The notes: generated from the letters alone by a model not told the origin. 64,000 bases of DNA from an uncultured Gilliamella sp. (GCA_946482005.1 CAMLPV010000002.1:62001-126000); one strand, 5' to 3'. Numbered from the stretch's first letter, positions 29,833 to 39,206 are shown. Program-made: numbers and translations.

Positions 29833-30195
29833 CTACCATCTTTTTTGTTCATGATTTTCATTATAATTATACCAAGTTACAACACCTTTCGAAATGATAA
29901 CATCCAGTGTTCCGCTGATAGTATTAGATTGGGTTTCGCCAATAATTAAATGGCTAGTTGAACTCTTTCTAATATATTTGTATGTCCATTGCACTTCATC
30001 AGAATTAATCACTTTCTTACTTACTGGTTCACCAAATAATGATATTATTTGTGACTCAGTTGTTGAACCTTCAACTATACTACTAACTTTGTCTTTACTT
30101 AGTGGTGTACCTTGTTCAATAAAATTATTTTGTGAACAACTCGATAATATTATTATTGAGAATAAAGCGATAAAGAACTTATTAACATTTTTCAT
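29833..30195 (-). CDS. BamE/SmpA-like small lipoprotein
   Basis: A 120-residue lipoprotein. The signal peptide ends in the lipobox LSSCS (Cys20), so the mature protein should be lipid-anchored, probably in the outer membrane (residue +2 is Ser, not Asp). The mature part has the BamE/OmlA-like pattern of a helix start (EGSTTESQIISLFGEP) followed by strands (VQWTYKYI; GTLDVIISKGVVTWYNY). It is not bamE itself by sequence; function unknown. Next gene upstream is the Ner-like regulator on the same strand, 140 bp away. Confidence 0.75.
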   Translation of the reverse strand: MKNVNKFFIALFSIIILSSCSQNNFIEQGTPLSKDKVSSIVEGSTTESQIISLFGEPVSKKVINSDEVQWTYKYIRKSSTSHLIIGETQSNTISGTLDVIISKGVVTWYNYNENHEQKRW

Positions 30196-30335
30196 TATAT
30201 TGTAGCCTGATAATTAATGTTTTTTCTCCATGTATATGAATGATAACATATGTTTGGTAACGTTCAAGATCAACTAAAATTTAATCTGAAATAAATATAG
30301 AAAATGTTTCATTTCTATATGTTTCCATAGTTTCA

Positions 30336-30656
30336 TCATTCTTTATTAATTTTTTTTCGTTTACTCGTTGATTTTCGTTTTTTCTTCTTCTTTGTGGTGG
30401 TTGTAAGTCGTAATACGCGTTTTATTGGTTCGTTGGTGATTGAATCAATATAACGGCTTGGCCAAATTTCATTAGGCTCTACATCTAGCGCTTGGGCAAT
30501 AATGAACTCTCCTTTTGTCCAAGGTCGAGCTAAAGCATTACTAAGCGTTGATGAACTTAGACCTGATTGTCGAGATAGATTAGCAAGAGTTGTCCCCTTC
30601 TTTTTTAGTGCGGCAATAATGTCTGCAGGATGCCAATCACTAGAATTTATTTTCAT
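30336..30656 (-). CDS. Ner/SfsB-type DNA-binding protein with basic tail
   Basis: A 106-residue protein. Residues ~6-70 match the phage Mu Ner/enterobacterial SfsB (Nlp) fold: DWHPADIIAALKKKGTTLANLSRQSGL, then SSSTLSNALARPWTKGE and AQALDVEPNEIWPSRY. The C-terminal 30 residues are a Lys/Arg run (KKKKKRKSTSKRKK) that should bind nucleic acid non-specifically and is longer than usual. It is transcribed divergently from a second Mu-type DNA-binding protein, the same face-off as in Mu early regulation, but no other phage gene is nearby. Confidence 0.85.
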   Translation of the reverse strand: MKINSSDWHPADIIAALKKKGTTLANLSRQSGLSSSTLSNALARPWTKGEFIIAQALDVEPNEIWPSRYIDSITNEPIKRVLRLTTTTKKKKKRKSTSKRKKINKE

Positions 30657-30833
30657 TTTTTATTTCCTCTTTGTTTATAACCTTGTATATCTATGTTATG
30701 CTTTGATGTTACTAAAACAAGTAAGTTTATAATCTAACTATAGTTATTTATGATTTCTTGTTTCTTATTTATTGTATCAAAGTTTCTTTAATTTCTGTAT
30801 TTTTTTCTTATTGTGTTAAAATGGGATGATAAA

Positions 30834-31190
30834 ATGAAAGAATGGTTCTCATCAAAAGAGCTATTAAGTATTGCCGGGATGCCATCAACGATACAAGGTG
30901 TTAATCGTAAAGCAAGATCAGAAAATTGGACTGCACGCAAAAGAACAGGTGTTCGAGGAAAGGCTTTAGAATATCATATAAATAGCTTACCTCTTAGCGT
31001 CAAAAGAGCATTGTATCTTGAGGAAGAAAGTGCAACTTATGTTGTTCCGCCAATTGACCCATTGCAAATATGGATGACAGCATTTGAACAGTTATCTGTT
31101 GATGAAAAATCAATTGTTATATCATGGTTGATGCGAAATGGTATTAAAGATTTTATAAGTTTTATTTATAAAGATAAAAAAGATAGTTAG
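30834..31190 (+). CDS. Stand-alone Mu transposase/repressor-type DNA-binding domain protein
   Basis: A 118-residue protein. Residues ~1-65 resemble the N-terminal winged-helix domain shared by MuA transposase and the Mu c repressor (WFSSKELLSIAGMPST; VNRKARSENWTARKR; LEYHINSLP). The catalytic DDE core of a transposase is missing; the remaining ~50 residues have no recognised domain. I start at ATG 30834; a GTG at 30813 is the alternative. Divergent from the Ner-like gene and 70 bp upstream of proQ. It may be a domesticated regulator or a phage remnant. Confidence 0.75.
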   Translation: MKEWFSSKELLSIAGMPSTIQGVNRKARSENWTARKRTGVRGKALEYHINSLPLSVKRALYLEEESATYVVPPIDPLQIWMTAFEQLSVDEKSIVISWLMRNGIKDFISFIYKDKKDS

Positions 31191-31259
31191 TGTTATTGCG
31201 CAAGCTGCGATATACTCTAACGCTAGTAAAAAATTAATTTAGTTGCTATGGAATAAACA

Positions 31260-31808
31260 ATGGAAAGTCAGTTTCAATTAACAAATAGTAAAGATATTAT
31301 TGCATATTTAGCTCAACAATTTCCTAATTGTTTTACTCTCGAAGGTGAAGCGAAACCTTTAAAAATTGGAATTTTTCAAGATATCCTTTCACGCTTGGAT
31401 AGTGAAGCACTAAGTAAAACTAAACTTCGCGTTGCTTTACGCGGTTATACCATGAGTTGGCGTTATTTATACAGCATTAAAGAAGGCGCTCATCGTATAG
31501 ACTTAGATGGAAATCCAGATGAGATTATAAGCAAAGAACAAATGGAATATGCCCAACAACAGCTAAAAGAAAGTAAGCAGAAAGCAAAAGAGCGTTTAAA
31601 AGAACGGACACAAAAAGAAAAACGTAAAAACCCACGTCCGCCTGTGAAAAAAGCGAAGACTTTAAAAGTGGGTGACTATGTTAAAGTAATATTAGGCAAT
31701 AAACCGTTAAAAGTACAAATCATTAATATTGAAAAAGAGCATATCAAAGTTAATGTTGGCTCTGGAATGGAATTAACTGTTAAACCTGAGCATATTATTA
31801 CCAAATAG
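31260..31808 (+). CDS. proQ: RNA chaperone ProQ
   Basis: Global RNA-binding protein of the FinO/ProQ family that stabilises sRNAs and mRNA 3' ends. The 182 residues have the FinO domain (~10-120: YLAQQFPNCFTLEGEAKPLKIGIF; LRVALRGYTMSWRYLYSI), a charged Lys/Arg/Glu linker (~105-130) and the C-terminal Tudor/SH3-like domain (KVGDYVKVILGNKPLKVQI). It is shorter than E. coli ProQ (232) mainly in the linker. Nine bp before prc, as in E. coli. Confidence 0.95.
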   Translation: MESQFQLTNSKDIIAYLAQQFPNCFTLEGEAKPLKIGIFQDILSRLDSEALSKTKLRVALRGYTMSWRYLYSIKEGAHRIDLDGNPDEIISKEQMEYAQQQLKESKQKAKERLKERTQKEKRKNPRPPVKKAKTLKVGDYVKVILGNKPLKVQIINIEKEHIKVNVGSGMELTVKPEHIITK

Positions 31809-31817
31809 AGAATTTGA

Positions 31818-33893
31818 ATGAATAAATTACTCAAAGGCACCATTAAATTAAGCCTAGCATTATGTATTGTAAGTTTGAGTGTCCAGGCCAAACAACCTGC
31901 CACCGATCCATTACCAGTACTTAAACAAGATGATGTACACCAAGTCGTTGCTAAGCGAGTAACGAATTTTTTTACTCAAGCGCACTATCGTAACTTTGCA
32001 TTAAACGGTGCATTTTCAGCTAAAATTTTTGATCGCTATTTTAAAATGCTAGATGGTAGTAAAGCGATATTTATTCAAAGTGATGTCGATACTTTCCGCA
32101 ATCGACAAGAGTTATTAGGTCAAGAATTATTCGATGGTAATTTAAAAACTGCTTACGATATCTATAATCTTGCAATGCATAAACGTTATGAGCGTTATAA
32201 GTATGCACTTAAAGTTTTACAATCTCCAATGGATTTTTCTACCGACGATGAAATTGATTTTAATCGTGAAGATATATCTTGGCCAACCACTGAAAAAGAG
32301 CTCGACTCTTATTGGGATAAGCGCGTTAAATATGACGAACTTAGCTTATCTTTATCTGGCAAAGATGAAAATCAAATTCGAGAAACGTTAACTAAACGTT
32401 ATAATCGAGTTTTAAAAACCATTGAACAATCAAATAATGAAGATGCTTTTCAAGTATTTATGAATGCATTTGCGCGAGAAATTGATCCCCATACCAGTTA
32501 TTTAGCACCACGCAAAAAACGTGATTTTGATACTGAAATGAGTTTATCTTTTGAAGGTATCGGTGCAACGCTTAGCCAACAAGATGATTATACAGTAATC
32601 ATGTCTTTTGTGACTGGCGGTCCGGCTGAGAAAAGTAAATCGATTGCCGTAGGTGATAAAATCATTGGTGTTGGGCAAAGCAATTCTCCAATAGAAGACG
32701 TAATTGGTTGGCGTTTAGATGATATCGTCGACAAAATTCGTGGTCCTAAAGGAACTGTTGTTAAACTCGAAATATTGCCTGCGGGTAATAACAGCAAACC
32801 AAAAGTTATTGAGCTGACTCGAGATAAGATTCACTTTGAAGATCGTGAAGCAAAATTAAATATTGTTGATAATCAAAGAGGAAAAGTTGGTGTTATTGAT
32901 ATACCAAGTTTTTATATGGGTTTAACCGACAAAGTTGAATCACTTTTATTGGAAGCCAATAAAGCTAAGTTACAAGGTCTGGTTATCGATTTACGTAATA
33001 ATGGTGGTGGTTCGTTAGCTGAAGTTATCTCTTTGACAGGACTTTTTATTGATTATGGACCAGTAGTTCAAGTTCGCGATAATCTTCAAAAAGTTATTGT
33101 TTATGATGATAAAAATAAAGGCATCGAATATACAGGCCCGATTGTTGTAATGGTTAATCGTTATAGTGCTTCGGCCTCTGAGATATTTGCCGCAGCATTG
33201 CAAGACTATGGCAGAGCTGTAATAGTTGGTGAAACAACTTATGGTAAAGGGACGGTACAAACCTCTCGAAATATTGCTTATCAAACTGATGCTAGACTTC
33301 ATCCTAATTGGCCAGAGCTTGGTGGTGTTCAGTATACCGTGCAAAAATTTTATCGTATCAATGGCGGTAGTACACAACTTAAAGGTGTCGAGCCCGATAT
33401 TGAAATGAGTAAAACTAAATATGATGATGAAACTGGTGAACGTTTCTTAGATAACGCTTTGCCATGGGATAAAATTCCATCATCTGAATATTTAACTCTG
33501 ACTAATATAAAAACAATATTGCCTTATTTAAAGTCCGAACATTTAGCACGAATTTCAAATAATCCAGAATTTGTCTATATTGATCAAGATATTAAAGAGC
33601 TTAATGATAAAAAAGATCGTCGATATATTGTGTCTCTCAATAAAAAGAATCGTGAAGCAGAACAAAAAAGTTATGAAGATCGCGATTTAAAAAGAATGAA
33701 TGAACGTTTAGCTCGAGAAGGCAAACCTCCTATTACTAAATTAGAAGATTTACCTAAAGATTATAAGCAACCCGATGCTTATCTAAACGAATCAGTTGAG
33801 ATATTGTTAGATTTGATATCTAAATACCCAAATATTGACGATAAAAAATTAACTCAAGAGATTATTTCACTTAGATCACCTATTAAAAACTAG
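31818..33893 (+). CDS. prc: Tail-specific (C-terminal processing) protease Prc
   Basis: Periplasmic S41-family protease that degrades the peptidoglycan hydrolase MepS and processes PBP3. Of 691 residues: signal peptide ~1-24 (cleavage after VQA), N-terminal NlpI-interacting vault, PDZ domain (~240-330, SFEGIGATLSQQDDYTVIMSF), and the protease core with catalytic Ser in RYSASASEIFA (~452) and Lys in TTYGKGTVQ (~477). The C-terminal DUF3340 helix bundle is present. Its adaptor NlpI is encoded 8 kb further on. Confidence 0.96.
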   Translation: MNKLLKGTIKLSLALCIVSLSVQAKQPATDPLPVLKQDDVHQVVAKRVTNFFTQAHYRNFALNGAFSAKIFDRYFKMLDGSKAIFIQSDVDTFRNRQELLGQELFDGNLKTAYDIYNLAMHKRYERYKYALKVLQSPMDFSTDDEIDFNREDISWPTTEKELDSYWDKRVKYDELSLSLSGKDENQIRETLTKRYNRVLKTIEQSNNEDAFQVFMNAFAREIDPHTSYLAPRKKRDFDTEMSLSFEGIGATLSQQDDYTVIMSFVTGGPAEKSKSIAVGDKIIGVGQSNSPIEDVIGWRLDDIVDKIRGPKGTVVKLEILPAGNNSKPKVIELTRDKIHFEDREAKLNIVDNQRGKVGVIDIPSFYMGLTDKVESLLLEANKAKLQGLVIDLRNNGGGSLAEVISLTGLFIDYGPVVQVRDNLQKVIVYDDKNKGIEYTGPIVVMVNRYSASASEIFAAALQDYGRAVIVGETTYGKGTVQTSRNIAYQTDARLHPNWPELGGVQYTVQKFYRINGGSTQLKGVEPDIEMSKTKYDDETGERFLDNALPWDKIPSSEYLTLTNIKTILPYLKSEHLARISNNPEFVYIDQDIKELNDKKDRRYIVSLNKKNREAEQKSYEDRDLKRMNERLAREGKPPITKLEDLPKDYKQPDAYLNESVEILLDLISKYPNIDDKKLTQEIISLRSPIKN

Positions 33894-33928
33894 GTGAATA
33901 AATATTAAAACGATTGGAGATAATAAAC

Positions 33929-34018
33929 ATGTGTACAGATTTGAAATACGCTTTAATGACGACAACTGCAATTGTATCGGTTTTGATTGTGTTTGGCGCC
34001 ATTGTTTGCATGAATTAA
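33929..34018 (+). CDS. ynhF: YnhF-family 29-residue membrane peptide
   Basis: A 29-codon gene preceded by TTGGAGA seven to eight bases upstream. The product begins MCTDLKYALMTT and then forms a single membrane helix (AIVSVLIVFGAIVCM). E. coli YnhF is also 29 residues and begins STDLKFSLVTT after Met, so length, the TDLK(F/Y) start and helix position all agree. A one-helix inner-membrane peptide of unknown job. It lies 36 bp after prc; in E. coli it is near purR, so the context is new. Confidence 0.8.
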   Translation: MCTDLKYALMTTTAIVSVLIVFGAIVCMN

Positions 34019-34056
34019 AAAAGCTTGATTAATTCGCTTGGGATTATTATAGTATG

Positions 34057-34081
34057 CAACCTGCTCTTCTAAAGCAGGTTG
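34057..34081. repeat. Hairpin between ynhF and tRNA-Ser
   Basis: Perfect 9-bp inverted repeat CAACCTGCT/AGCAGGTTG with a 7-nt loop. No T-tract follows on either strand; it may still end the prc-ynhF transcript or protect its 3' end. Confidence 0.5.
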
Positions 34082-34090
34082 TAAATAGAT

Positions 34091-34178
34091 GGTGAGGTGT
34101 CCGAGTGGTTGAAGGAGCACGCCTGGAAAGTGTGTATACGGCAACGTATCAAGGGTTCGAATCCCTTCCTCACCGCCA
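34091..34178 (+). tRNA. tRNA-Ser (GGA)
   Basis: 88 bases with encoded CCA, long class II variable arm, and anticodon GGA in loop CTGGAAA. Acceptor GGTGAGG pairs with CCTCACC. Almost identical to E. coli serW/serX. Confidence 0.98.
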
Positions 34179-34329
34179 TATTAATTTTTAGTTATTGGAA
34201 GTGAAAAGCCTTTTGGCTCATCGTGATTGTTATTAGTCACTTTCAATATTAATTTAGTGCATTTCCTCATTATAATGTGATCGGAAGTGACGAGTAATAC
34301 CTTCCCTCTCCTTAATCATTGGAGCCATT

Positions 34330-35223
34330 ATGGAAAACTTACGCACGGTTCAGGATTTTATACGCTGGACATCATCACAACTTAGTCTATCAGATGTTTT
34401 CTTAGGTCACGGTACAGATAATCCTATCGATGAAGCTAAACAACTTATCTTAGCCACTTTGGGTTTATCATTGTTTATTCCTACCGAATTTTATTCTGCA
34501 AATCTTACCAATGACGAAAAACAAGCGCTTTTCGATATTATCCAAAAACGGATTAGTGATCGAGTGCCAACGCCATATTTAACTAATCAAGCTTGGTTTT
34601 GTGGACACAGTTTTTACATTGATGAACGTGTATTGATTCCACGTTCTCCGATTGGTGAATTAATTGATAATCATTTCCAATCTTTATTATCACAGCCACC
34701 CCAACAGATTTTAGATCTCTGTACAGGTAGCGGCTGTATTGGTATTGCTTGTGCTTATGCTTTTCCTGAGGCACAAGTTGATATCACTGATATTTCATTA
34801 GAAGCGTTGGATGTAGCACAACAAAATATTGACTTGCACGAAATGAATTTTCGAGTTACACCAATGCTATCTGATTTATTCAATGATATTCCAGCAAAAC
34901 AATATGATCTAATTGTTACTAATCCTCCTTATGTTGATAATGAAGATATGGACGATTTGCCTGATGAATTTTCCTATGAACCTAAATTAGCACTTGAAGC
35001 CGGATTTGATGGTTTAGACATCGTTAAACGAATTTTAAGTGATGCAATTAATCATCTATCACCACAAGGAATATTAGTTTGTGAAGTAGGAAATAGCTGG
35101 GTTAGCTTACAAGAGCAATATCCTCAAGTTCCTTTTAATTGGTTGGAGTTTGAACGTGGCGGATTAGGTGTTTTTTCTATCACGCGTGAAGAATTAATTC
35201 AATATCAACACTGTTTTAAATAA
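34330..35223 (+). CDS. prmB: Ribosomal protein L3 glutamine methyltransferase PrmB
   Basis: N5-methylates a glutamine of ribosomal protein L3. The 297-residue protein has the N-terminal helical domain, SAM-binding [19 protein letters not shown] and the NPPY catalytic motif ([12 protein letters not shown]) shared with PrmC/HemK. PrmB rather than PrmC is indicated by the N-terminal start ([23 protein letters not shown]) and by aroC directly downstream, as in E. coli. Start preceded by GGAGCC. Confidence 0.95.
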   Translation: MENLRTVQDFIRWTSSQLSLSDVFLGHGTDNPIDEAKQLILATLGLSLFIPTEFYSANLTNDEKQALFDIIQKRISDRVPTPYLTNQAWFCGHSFYIDERVLIPRSPIGELIDNHFQSLLSQPPQQILDLCTGSGCIGIACAYAFPEAQVDITDISLEALDVAQQNIDLHEMNFRVTPMLSDLFNDIPAKQYDLIVTNPPYVDNEDMDDLPDEFSYEPKLALEAGFDGLDIVKRILSDAINHLSPQGILVCEVGNSWVSLQEQYPQVPFNWLEFERGGLGVFSITREELIQYQHCFK

Positions 35224-35251
35224 GCTGTTTTTAATATACGGAAAAATTATT

Positions 35252-36325
35252 ATGGCTGGAAACTCAATTGGAAAATTATTCAAAGTTACAACATTTGGAG
35301 AGTCACATGGCATTGCGCTAGGTTGTGTTGTTGATGGCGTTCCGCCTGGTCTTGCTTTGACTGAATCAGATATGCAATATGATCTTGATCGTCGTCGTCC
35401 TGGTTCATCGCGTTATACCACTCAAAGGCGTGAAGCTGACCAAATAAAAATCTTATCAGGCGTTTTTGATGGGGTCACAACGGGAACCAGTATCGGCTTA
35501 TTAATCGAAAATACCGATCAACGTTCACAAGACTACAGCCAAATTAAAGATATTTTTAGACCGAGTCATGCTGATTACACTTATCAACATAAATATGGGA
35601 TTCGCGATTACCGAGGAGGGGGGCGTTCTTCCGCGCGCGAAACTGCTATGCGAGTTGCGGCAGGTGCAATAGCAAAAAAATATTTGCATGAAAAATTAGG
35701 AATTACCATTCGTGGCTACCTAGCTCAAATGGGTGAGATAAAATGTCAATTAAAAGATTGGCAACAAGTTGAACAAAATCCATTTTTTTGTGCGGATGAA
35801 AGTAAACTTGATGAGCTAGATCAATTATTAAGATCATTAAAAAAAGAAGGCGATTCAATTGGTGCTAAAGTTTGTATTGTTGCTGAAAATGTACCTGTTG
35901 GTTTGGGTGAGCCTGTTTTTGATAGATTAGATGCTGAACTAGCTCATGCGCTCATGAGTATTAATGCCGTAAAAGGTGTAGAAATTGGTGATGGTTTTGA
36001 TGTTATCAATAAACGTGGTAGTGAAAACCGTGATGAAATAACGCCACAAGGTTTTTTATCTAATCATGCTGGTGGTATTTTGGGGGGAATTAGCTCAGGG
36101 CAAACTATTTTAGCCAGTATTGCATTAAAACCAACGCCGAGTATTGAAATTGCTGGTCAATCAATTAATATTCATGGTGAAAGTGTTGAAGTATCAACAC
36201 ATGGCAGGCATGATCCATGCGTAGGTATAAGAGCCGTGCCAATTGCTGAAGCAATGGTTGCTATTGTTTTAATGGATCACTATCTTCGTTATCGAGCTCA
36301 GTGTAATGATGTAAATGAATTATGA
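35252..36325 (+). CDS. aroC: Chorismate synthase
   Basis: Last step of the shikimate pathway: EPSP to chorismate, needing reduced FMN. The 357 residues contain the three family signatures: [18 protein letters not shown] near the start, the Arg-rich [24 protein letters not shown], and the C-terminal [17 protein letters not shown]. Complete. It overlaps yfcA by 4 bp (ATGA). It supplies the substrate of PheA encoded at 9.9 kb. Confidence 0.97.
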   Translation: MAGNSIGKLFKVTTFGESHGIALGCVVDGVPPGLALTESDMQYDLDRRRPGSSRYTTQRREADQIKILSGVFDGVTTGTSIGLLIENTDQRSQDYSQIKDIFRPSHADYTYQHKYGIRDYRGGGRSSARETAMRVAAGAIAKKYLHEKLGITIRGYLAQMGEIKCQLKDWQQVEQNPFFCADESKLDELDQLLRSLKKEGDSIGAKVCIVAENVPVGLGEPVFDRLDAELAHALMSINAVKGVEIGDGFDVINKRGSENRDEITPQGFLSNHAGGILGGISSGQTILASIALKPTPSIEIAGQSINIHGESVEVSTHGRHDPCVGIRAVPIAEAMVAIVLMDHYLRYRAQCNDVNEL

Positions 36326-37074
36326 GTTATGAACTACTTTTATTATTATTTGCTATTGCTGCTTTAGCTGGATTTATCGATTCAATTGCTGGTGGTGGAG
36401 GATTATTAACCGTACCAGCATTATTGGCGGTTGGTTTACCACCAGCAAGTGCATTGGCCACCAACAAATTGCAAAGTTGTGGTGGTTCATTTTCTGCGAG
36501 CCTCTATTTTATACGGCAAAGGATGGTTGATTTAAATCAACAAAAATGGGCAATTGTAGCGGCTTTTGTCGGTTCAGCCATCGGTACTATATCGGTAATG
36601 CATATCCAAACCGATTTTTTGAAATTATTGCTGCCAATATTAACGATTAGTGTAGGGTTATATTTTTTATTATCCCCAACGATTGGTGAAAGTGATCGTA
36701 AAAGTCGTTTTTCTGTTCTCCAATTTGCTCTTATTCCTGCATTAGGTATTGGCTTTTATGATGGCTTTTTTGGACCAGGTGCCGGATCATTTTATGCTTT
36801 AGCATATATTACATTGGCAGGATTTAATCTAACCAAAGCTACCGCCCACACTAAAGTACTTAACTTCACCTCAAATTTAGCTGGTTTACTATTTTTTATT
36901 ATGGGCGGGCAAGTGGTATGGTCGATTGGTCTTGTCATGCTGGTTGGTCAGTTTATTGGAGCAAGGTTAGGCGCTAAAATGGTTATTGCTAAAGGGCGTA
37001 AATTAATAAGACCAATGCTTATTACGGTTTCTACTATTATGAGCATTAAACTGATTTATGAAAATTTCTTTTAA
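36322..37074 (+). CDS. yfcA: TSUP-family membrane protein YfcA
   Basis: A 250-residue TauE/SafE-type permease with about eight helices in two repeats. Each repeat starts with the family motif: [20 protein letters not shown] (~15-35) and [14 protein letters not shown] (~145-160). Members move sulfonates, sulfite or organic anions; the substrate of YfcA is not established. Translationally coupled to aroC by ATGA overlap, E. coli-like order with mepA missing. Confidence 0.9.
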   Translation: MSYELLLLLFAIAALAGFIDSIAGGGGLLTVPALLAVGLPPASALATNKLQSCGGSFSASLYFIRQRMVDLNQQKWAIVAAFVGSAIGTISVMHIQTDFLKLLLPILTISVGLYFLLSPTIGESDRKSRFSVLQFALIPALGIGFYDGFFGPGAGSFYALAYITLAGFNLTKATAHTKVLNFTSNLAGLLFFIMGGQVVWSIGLVMLVGQFIGARLGAKMVIAKGRKLIRPMLITVSTIMSIKLIYENFF

Positions 37075-37475
37075 AACAAGTTGTTCAATTTGTTGAATCC
37101 TGTATAACAGCAAAAAAAGAGATATTGCAGAATTCATATAAGGTTAGTTTGCGATTTAAGTAGTAATAAACCTACTACAATAATCGCAAAAGCAATTATG
37201 TTTATAAAACCAGCCTTTTTAACTTGTTTTAATATTGAAATGTCGATTGATTTTAAATAAATTATTAGAACTATAAACTTCACGAAAAAATAAAAAATTA
37301 ACCAATATTATTCTTAAATCCTGTCTTTTACTCAAATTTCTCAATACTATTTTTCAAACTTTACTGCAAATAATAAATGAAATTTACTGAAGTCTATATT
37401 ACAAGTTATTATTTAAAACAAATTGATGTGTTTTTAGCTTATAAAATAGGAATTGAATACATTAAACAAAACCCA
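37075..37475. other. Start of a gene-free island
   Basis: About 400 bp after yfcA with no coding frame. One long interrupted hairpin (37151-37187, outer arms GCGATT/AATCGC, inner arms GTAGTA/TACTAC) stands out; its role is unknown. Confidence 0.45.
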
Positions 37476-37565
37476 GAGTTTATCCCTATGTGCATAGGGA
37501 ACAGACGCCACAACTACTCAATATAGTATGGGTGCGCGGTTTATCCATATGTGTATAGGGAACAA
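37476..37565 (-). CRISPR. Minimal orphan CRISPR array, type I-E-like: two 29-bp repeats and one 32-bp spacer
   Basis: Repeat A at 37476-37504, spacer at 37505-37536, repeat B at 37537-37565. Both repeats share GTTTATCC, TAGGGAACA and a TATGTG loop region, the layout of type I-E repeats (GTTTATCCCC...GGGGAAC in enterobacteria) but with an AT-rich stem. Repeat A has a perfect 7-bp stem CCCTATG-TG-CATAGGG; repeat B has two stem mismatches. Read on the minus strand repeat B ends in ATAAACCG, identical to the E. coli I-E crRNA 5' handle, so minus is the likely crRNA strand. The 29/32 geometry is exact. No cas gene lies in the window. Confidence 0.75.
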
Positions 37566-37730
37566 ACCAATTATAATCTATGGTTTTATTTTGAAAATAG
37601 TGGCATGCAAATTTCTACCAACTTTTTGCATATTTTTTGAGTAATCTTATGATTTTATAATGTCATCGGAGTTAAATATGATATAAGCCGAAAATATTTA
37701 TTTTCACAATATATATCTATTTAGAACCAT

Positions 37731-38083
37731 TGTAAAAAAGTTTGAGGTCACGCCTATGTTTTAGTAAAAAATTTTTACTAAAATCAGTCATTAACGGATA
37801 ACAATAATAAAATAACACAAAGCAGATAATTAATTTAAAAAATATGGTGTTTATCATTCTCGTTTTTAACTGTTATTCATCTTTTTGTAAAAAAGTTTGA
37901 GGTCACGCCCACGTTTCAGTAAAAAATTTTTACTAAAATCAGTTATTAACAGATAGTAATAATAAAATAATAGAAATCAGATAATTAATTTAAAAAATAT
38001 GGCGTTTATCAGTCTCGTTTTTAACTGTTATTTATTTTTTGTAAAAAAGTTTGAGGTCACGCCTACGTTTCAGTAAAAATTTA
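37731..38083 (+). repeat. ~155-bp tandem repeat, two full copies and a partial third
   Basis: Copies start at 37731, 37886 and 38040 (periods 155 and 154). Each begins TGTAAAAAAGTTTGAGGTCACG, followed by half-site GTTTTAG or GTTTCAG; the first two continue into a 9-bp palindrome (TAGTAAAAA-A-TTTTTACTA in copy 1) and ~100 bp of AT-rich DNA ending in CTCGTTTTTAACTGTTAT. By eye the two full copies are ~90% identical. The ~40-bp core is related to the single repeats at 7578 and 26948. No open frame lies in the unit. Confidence 0.85.
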
Positions 38084-38282
38084 TTAATAGTATGTTTCAT
38101 ACATTTTATCGAATCATCTTTTGATAAAGATTATCTAAAGTTTAAATCAAATGGTATTAAATTCATTGCATACAATTTTTGCTATGTAAGTTATGATGTA
38201 TAGGATATTTTAGATAAGCAAATAATTATAAAGCTTGTTTAATTTAACCTATTTTACTTTTGACGATAATCTATTTGATGTT

Positions 38283-39206
38283 ATGAAATTACAACAATTA
38301 CGTTATATTTTAGAAATTGCTCGCTCAGGTTCAATTAATGAAGCGGCTAAAAATTTATATATTACTCAACCGAGTTTATCAACCGCCGTAAAAGAGTTAG
38401 AGGCTGAATTTGGTATTGAGATTTTTGTTCGAACATCAAAAGGGGTTTCACTTTCAACTGATGGTGTAGAGTTTTTAGGGTATGCTAAACAAGTTTTAGA
38501 TCAAGCTGAACTATTAGAACAGCATTATGCTAAAAAAGAGCCCTCTAAACAGCTGTGTAGCATTTCAACTCAGCACTATGCCTTTGCGGTAAATGCATTT
38601 GTTAATTTGATTAAAAAAAATCACACAGATGAATATGAATTTACCTTAAGAGAAACCCGAACTTACGATATTATTACTGATGTAGCTAATTTACGTAGTG
38701 AAATTGGCATTTTATATATTAACGATTTTAACCAAAAGGTGATCTTGCGTTTATTGAAAGAACATCGGCTAACGTTTAACCCGTTATTTGAAGCAGATCC
38801 TCACGTATTTATCAGTACTAATCATCCTTTATCTGATATGAAATCGTTAACTTTACATGATTTAGAAGAGTATCCTTACTTATCGTTTGAACAAGGTGAG
38901 TATAATTCGTTTTATTTTTCGGAAGAGATTTTGAGTACGGAATACCATAAAAAAAGTATTCATGTTAGTGATAGAGCAACTTTGTTCAATTTACTACATG
39001 GGCTAAATGGTTATACTATAAGCACGGGAGTATTGAGCACGGATTTAAATGGCTCTGATATTTTATCTATACCGCTCAAAGTCAAAGAAAAAATCTTAGT
39101 AGGGTGGATCACATCTCAAAAAGTACAATTGAGTATGTCGGCACAAAATTATATTGAAGCACTTAAAAAGCTCATTCAAGAAGAATATGGCTTTACCCTT
39201 AAGTAA
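38283..39206 (+). CDS. LysR-type transcriptional regulator
   Basis: A 307-residue regulator. N-terminal winged helix (residues ~1-60: LRYILEIARSGSINEAAKNLYITQPSLSTAVKELE), linker helix, then a periplasmic-binding-protein-like sensor domain (~90-300). Start taken at ATG 38283; an in-frame TTG at 38235 would add 16 residues. The ligand cannot be inferred, and no divergent target gene is present: upstream lies the repeat island and downstream rpsO. The protein has an unusually acidic and Tyr-rich sensor domain (DADPHVF-like EADPHVFIS; SFEQGEYNSFYF), recalling LysR proteins of Firmicutes. Confidence 0.9.
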   Translation: MKLQQLRYILEIARSGSINEAAKNLYITQPSLSTAVKELEAEFGIEIFVRTSKGVSLSTDGVEFLGYAKQVLDQAELLEQHYAKKEPSKQLCSISTQHYAFAVNAFVNLIKKNHTDEYEFTLRETRTYDIITDVANLRSEIGILYINDFNQKVILRLLKEHRLTFNPLFEADPHVFISTNHPLSDMKSLTLHDLEEYPYLSFEQGEYNSFYFSEEILSTEYHKKSIHVSDRATLFNLLHGLNGYTISTGVLSTDLNGSDILSIPLKVKEKILVGWITSQKVQLSMSAQNYIEALKKLIQEEYGFTLK

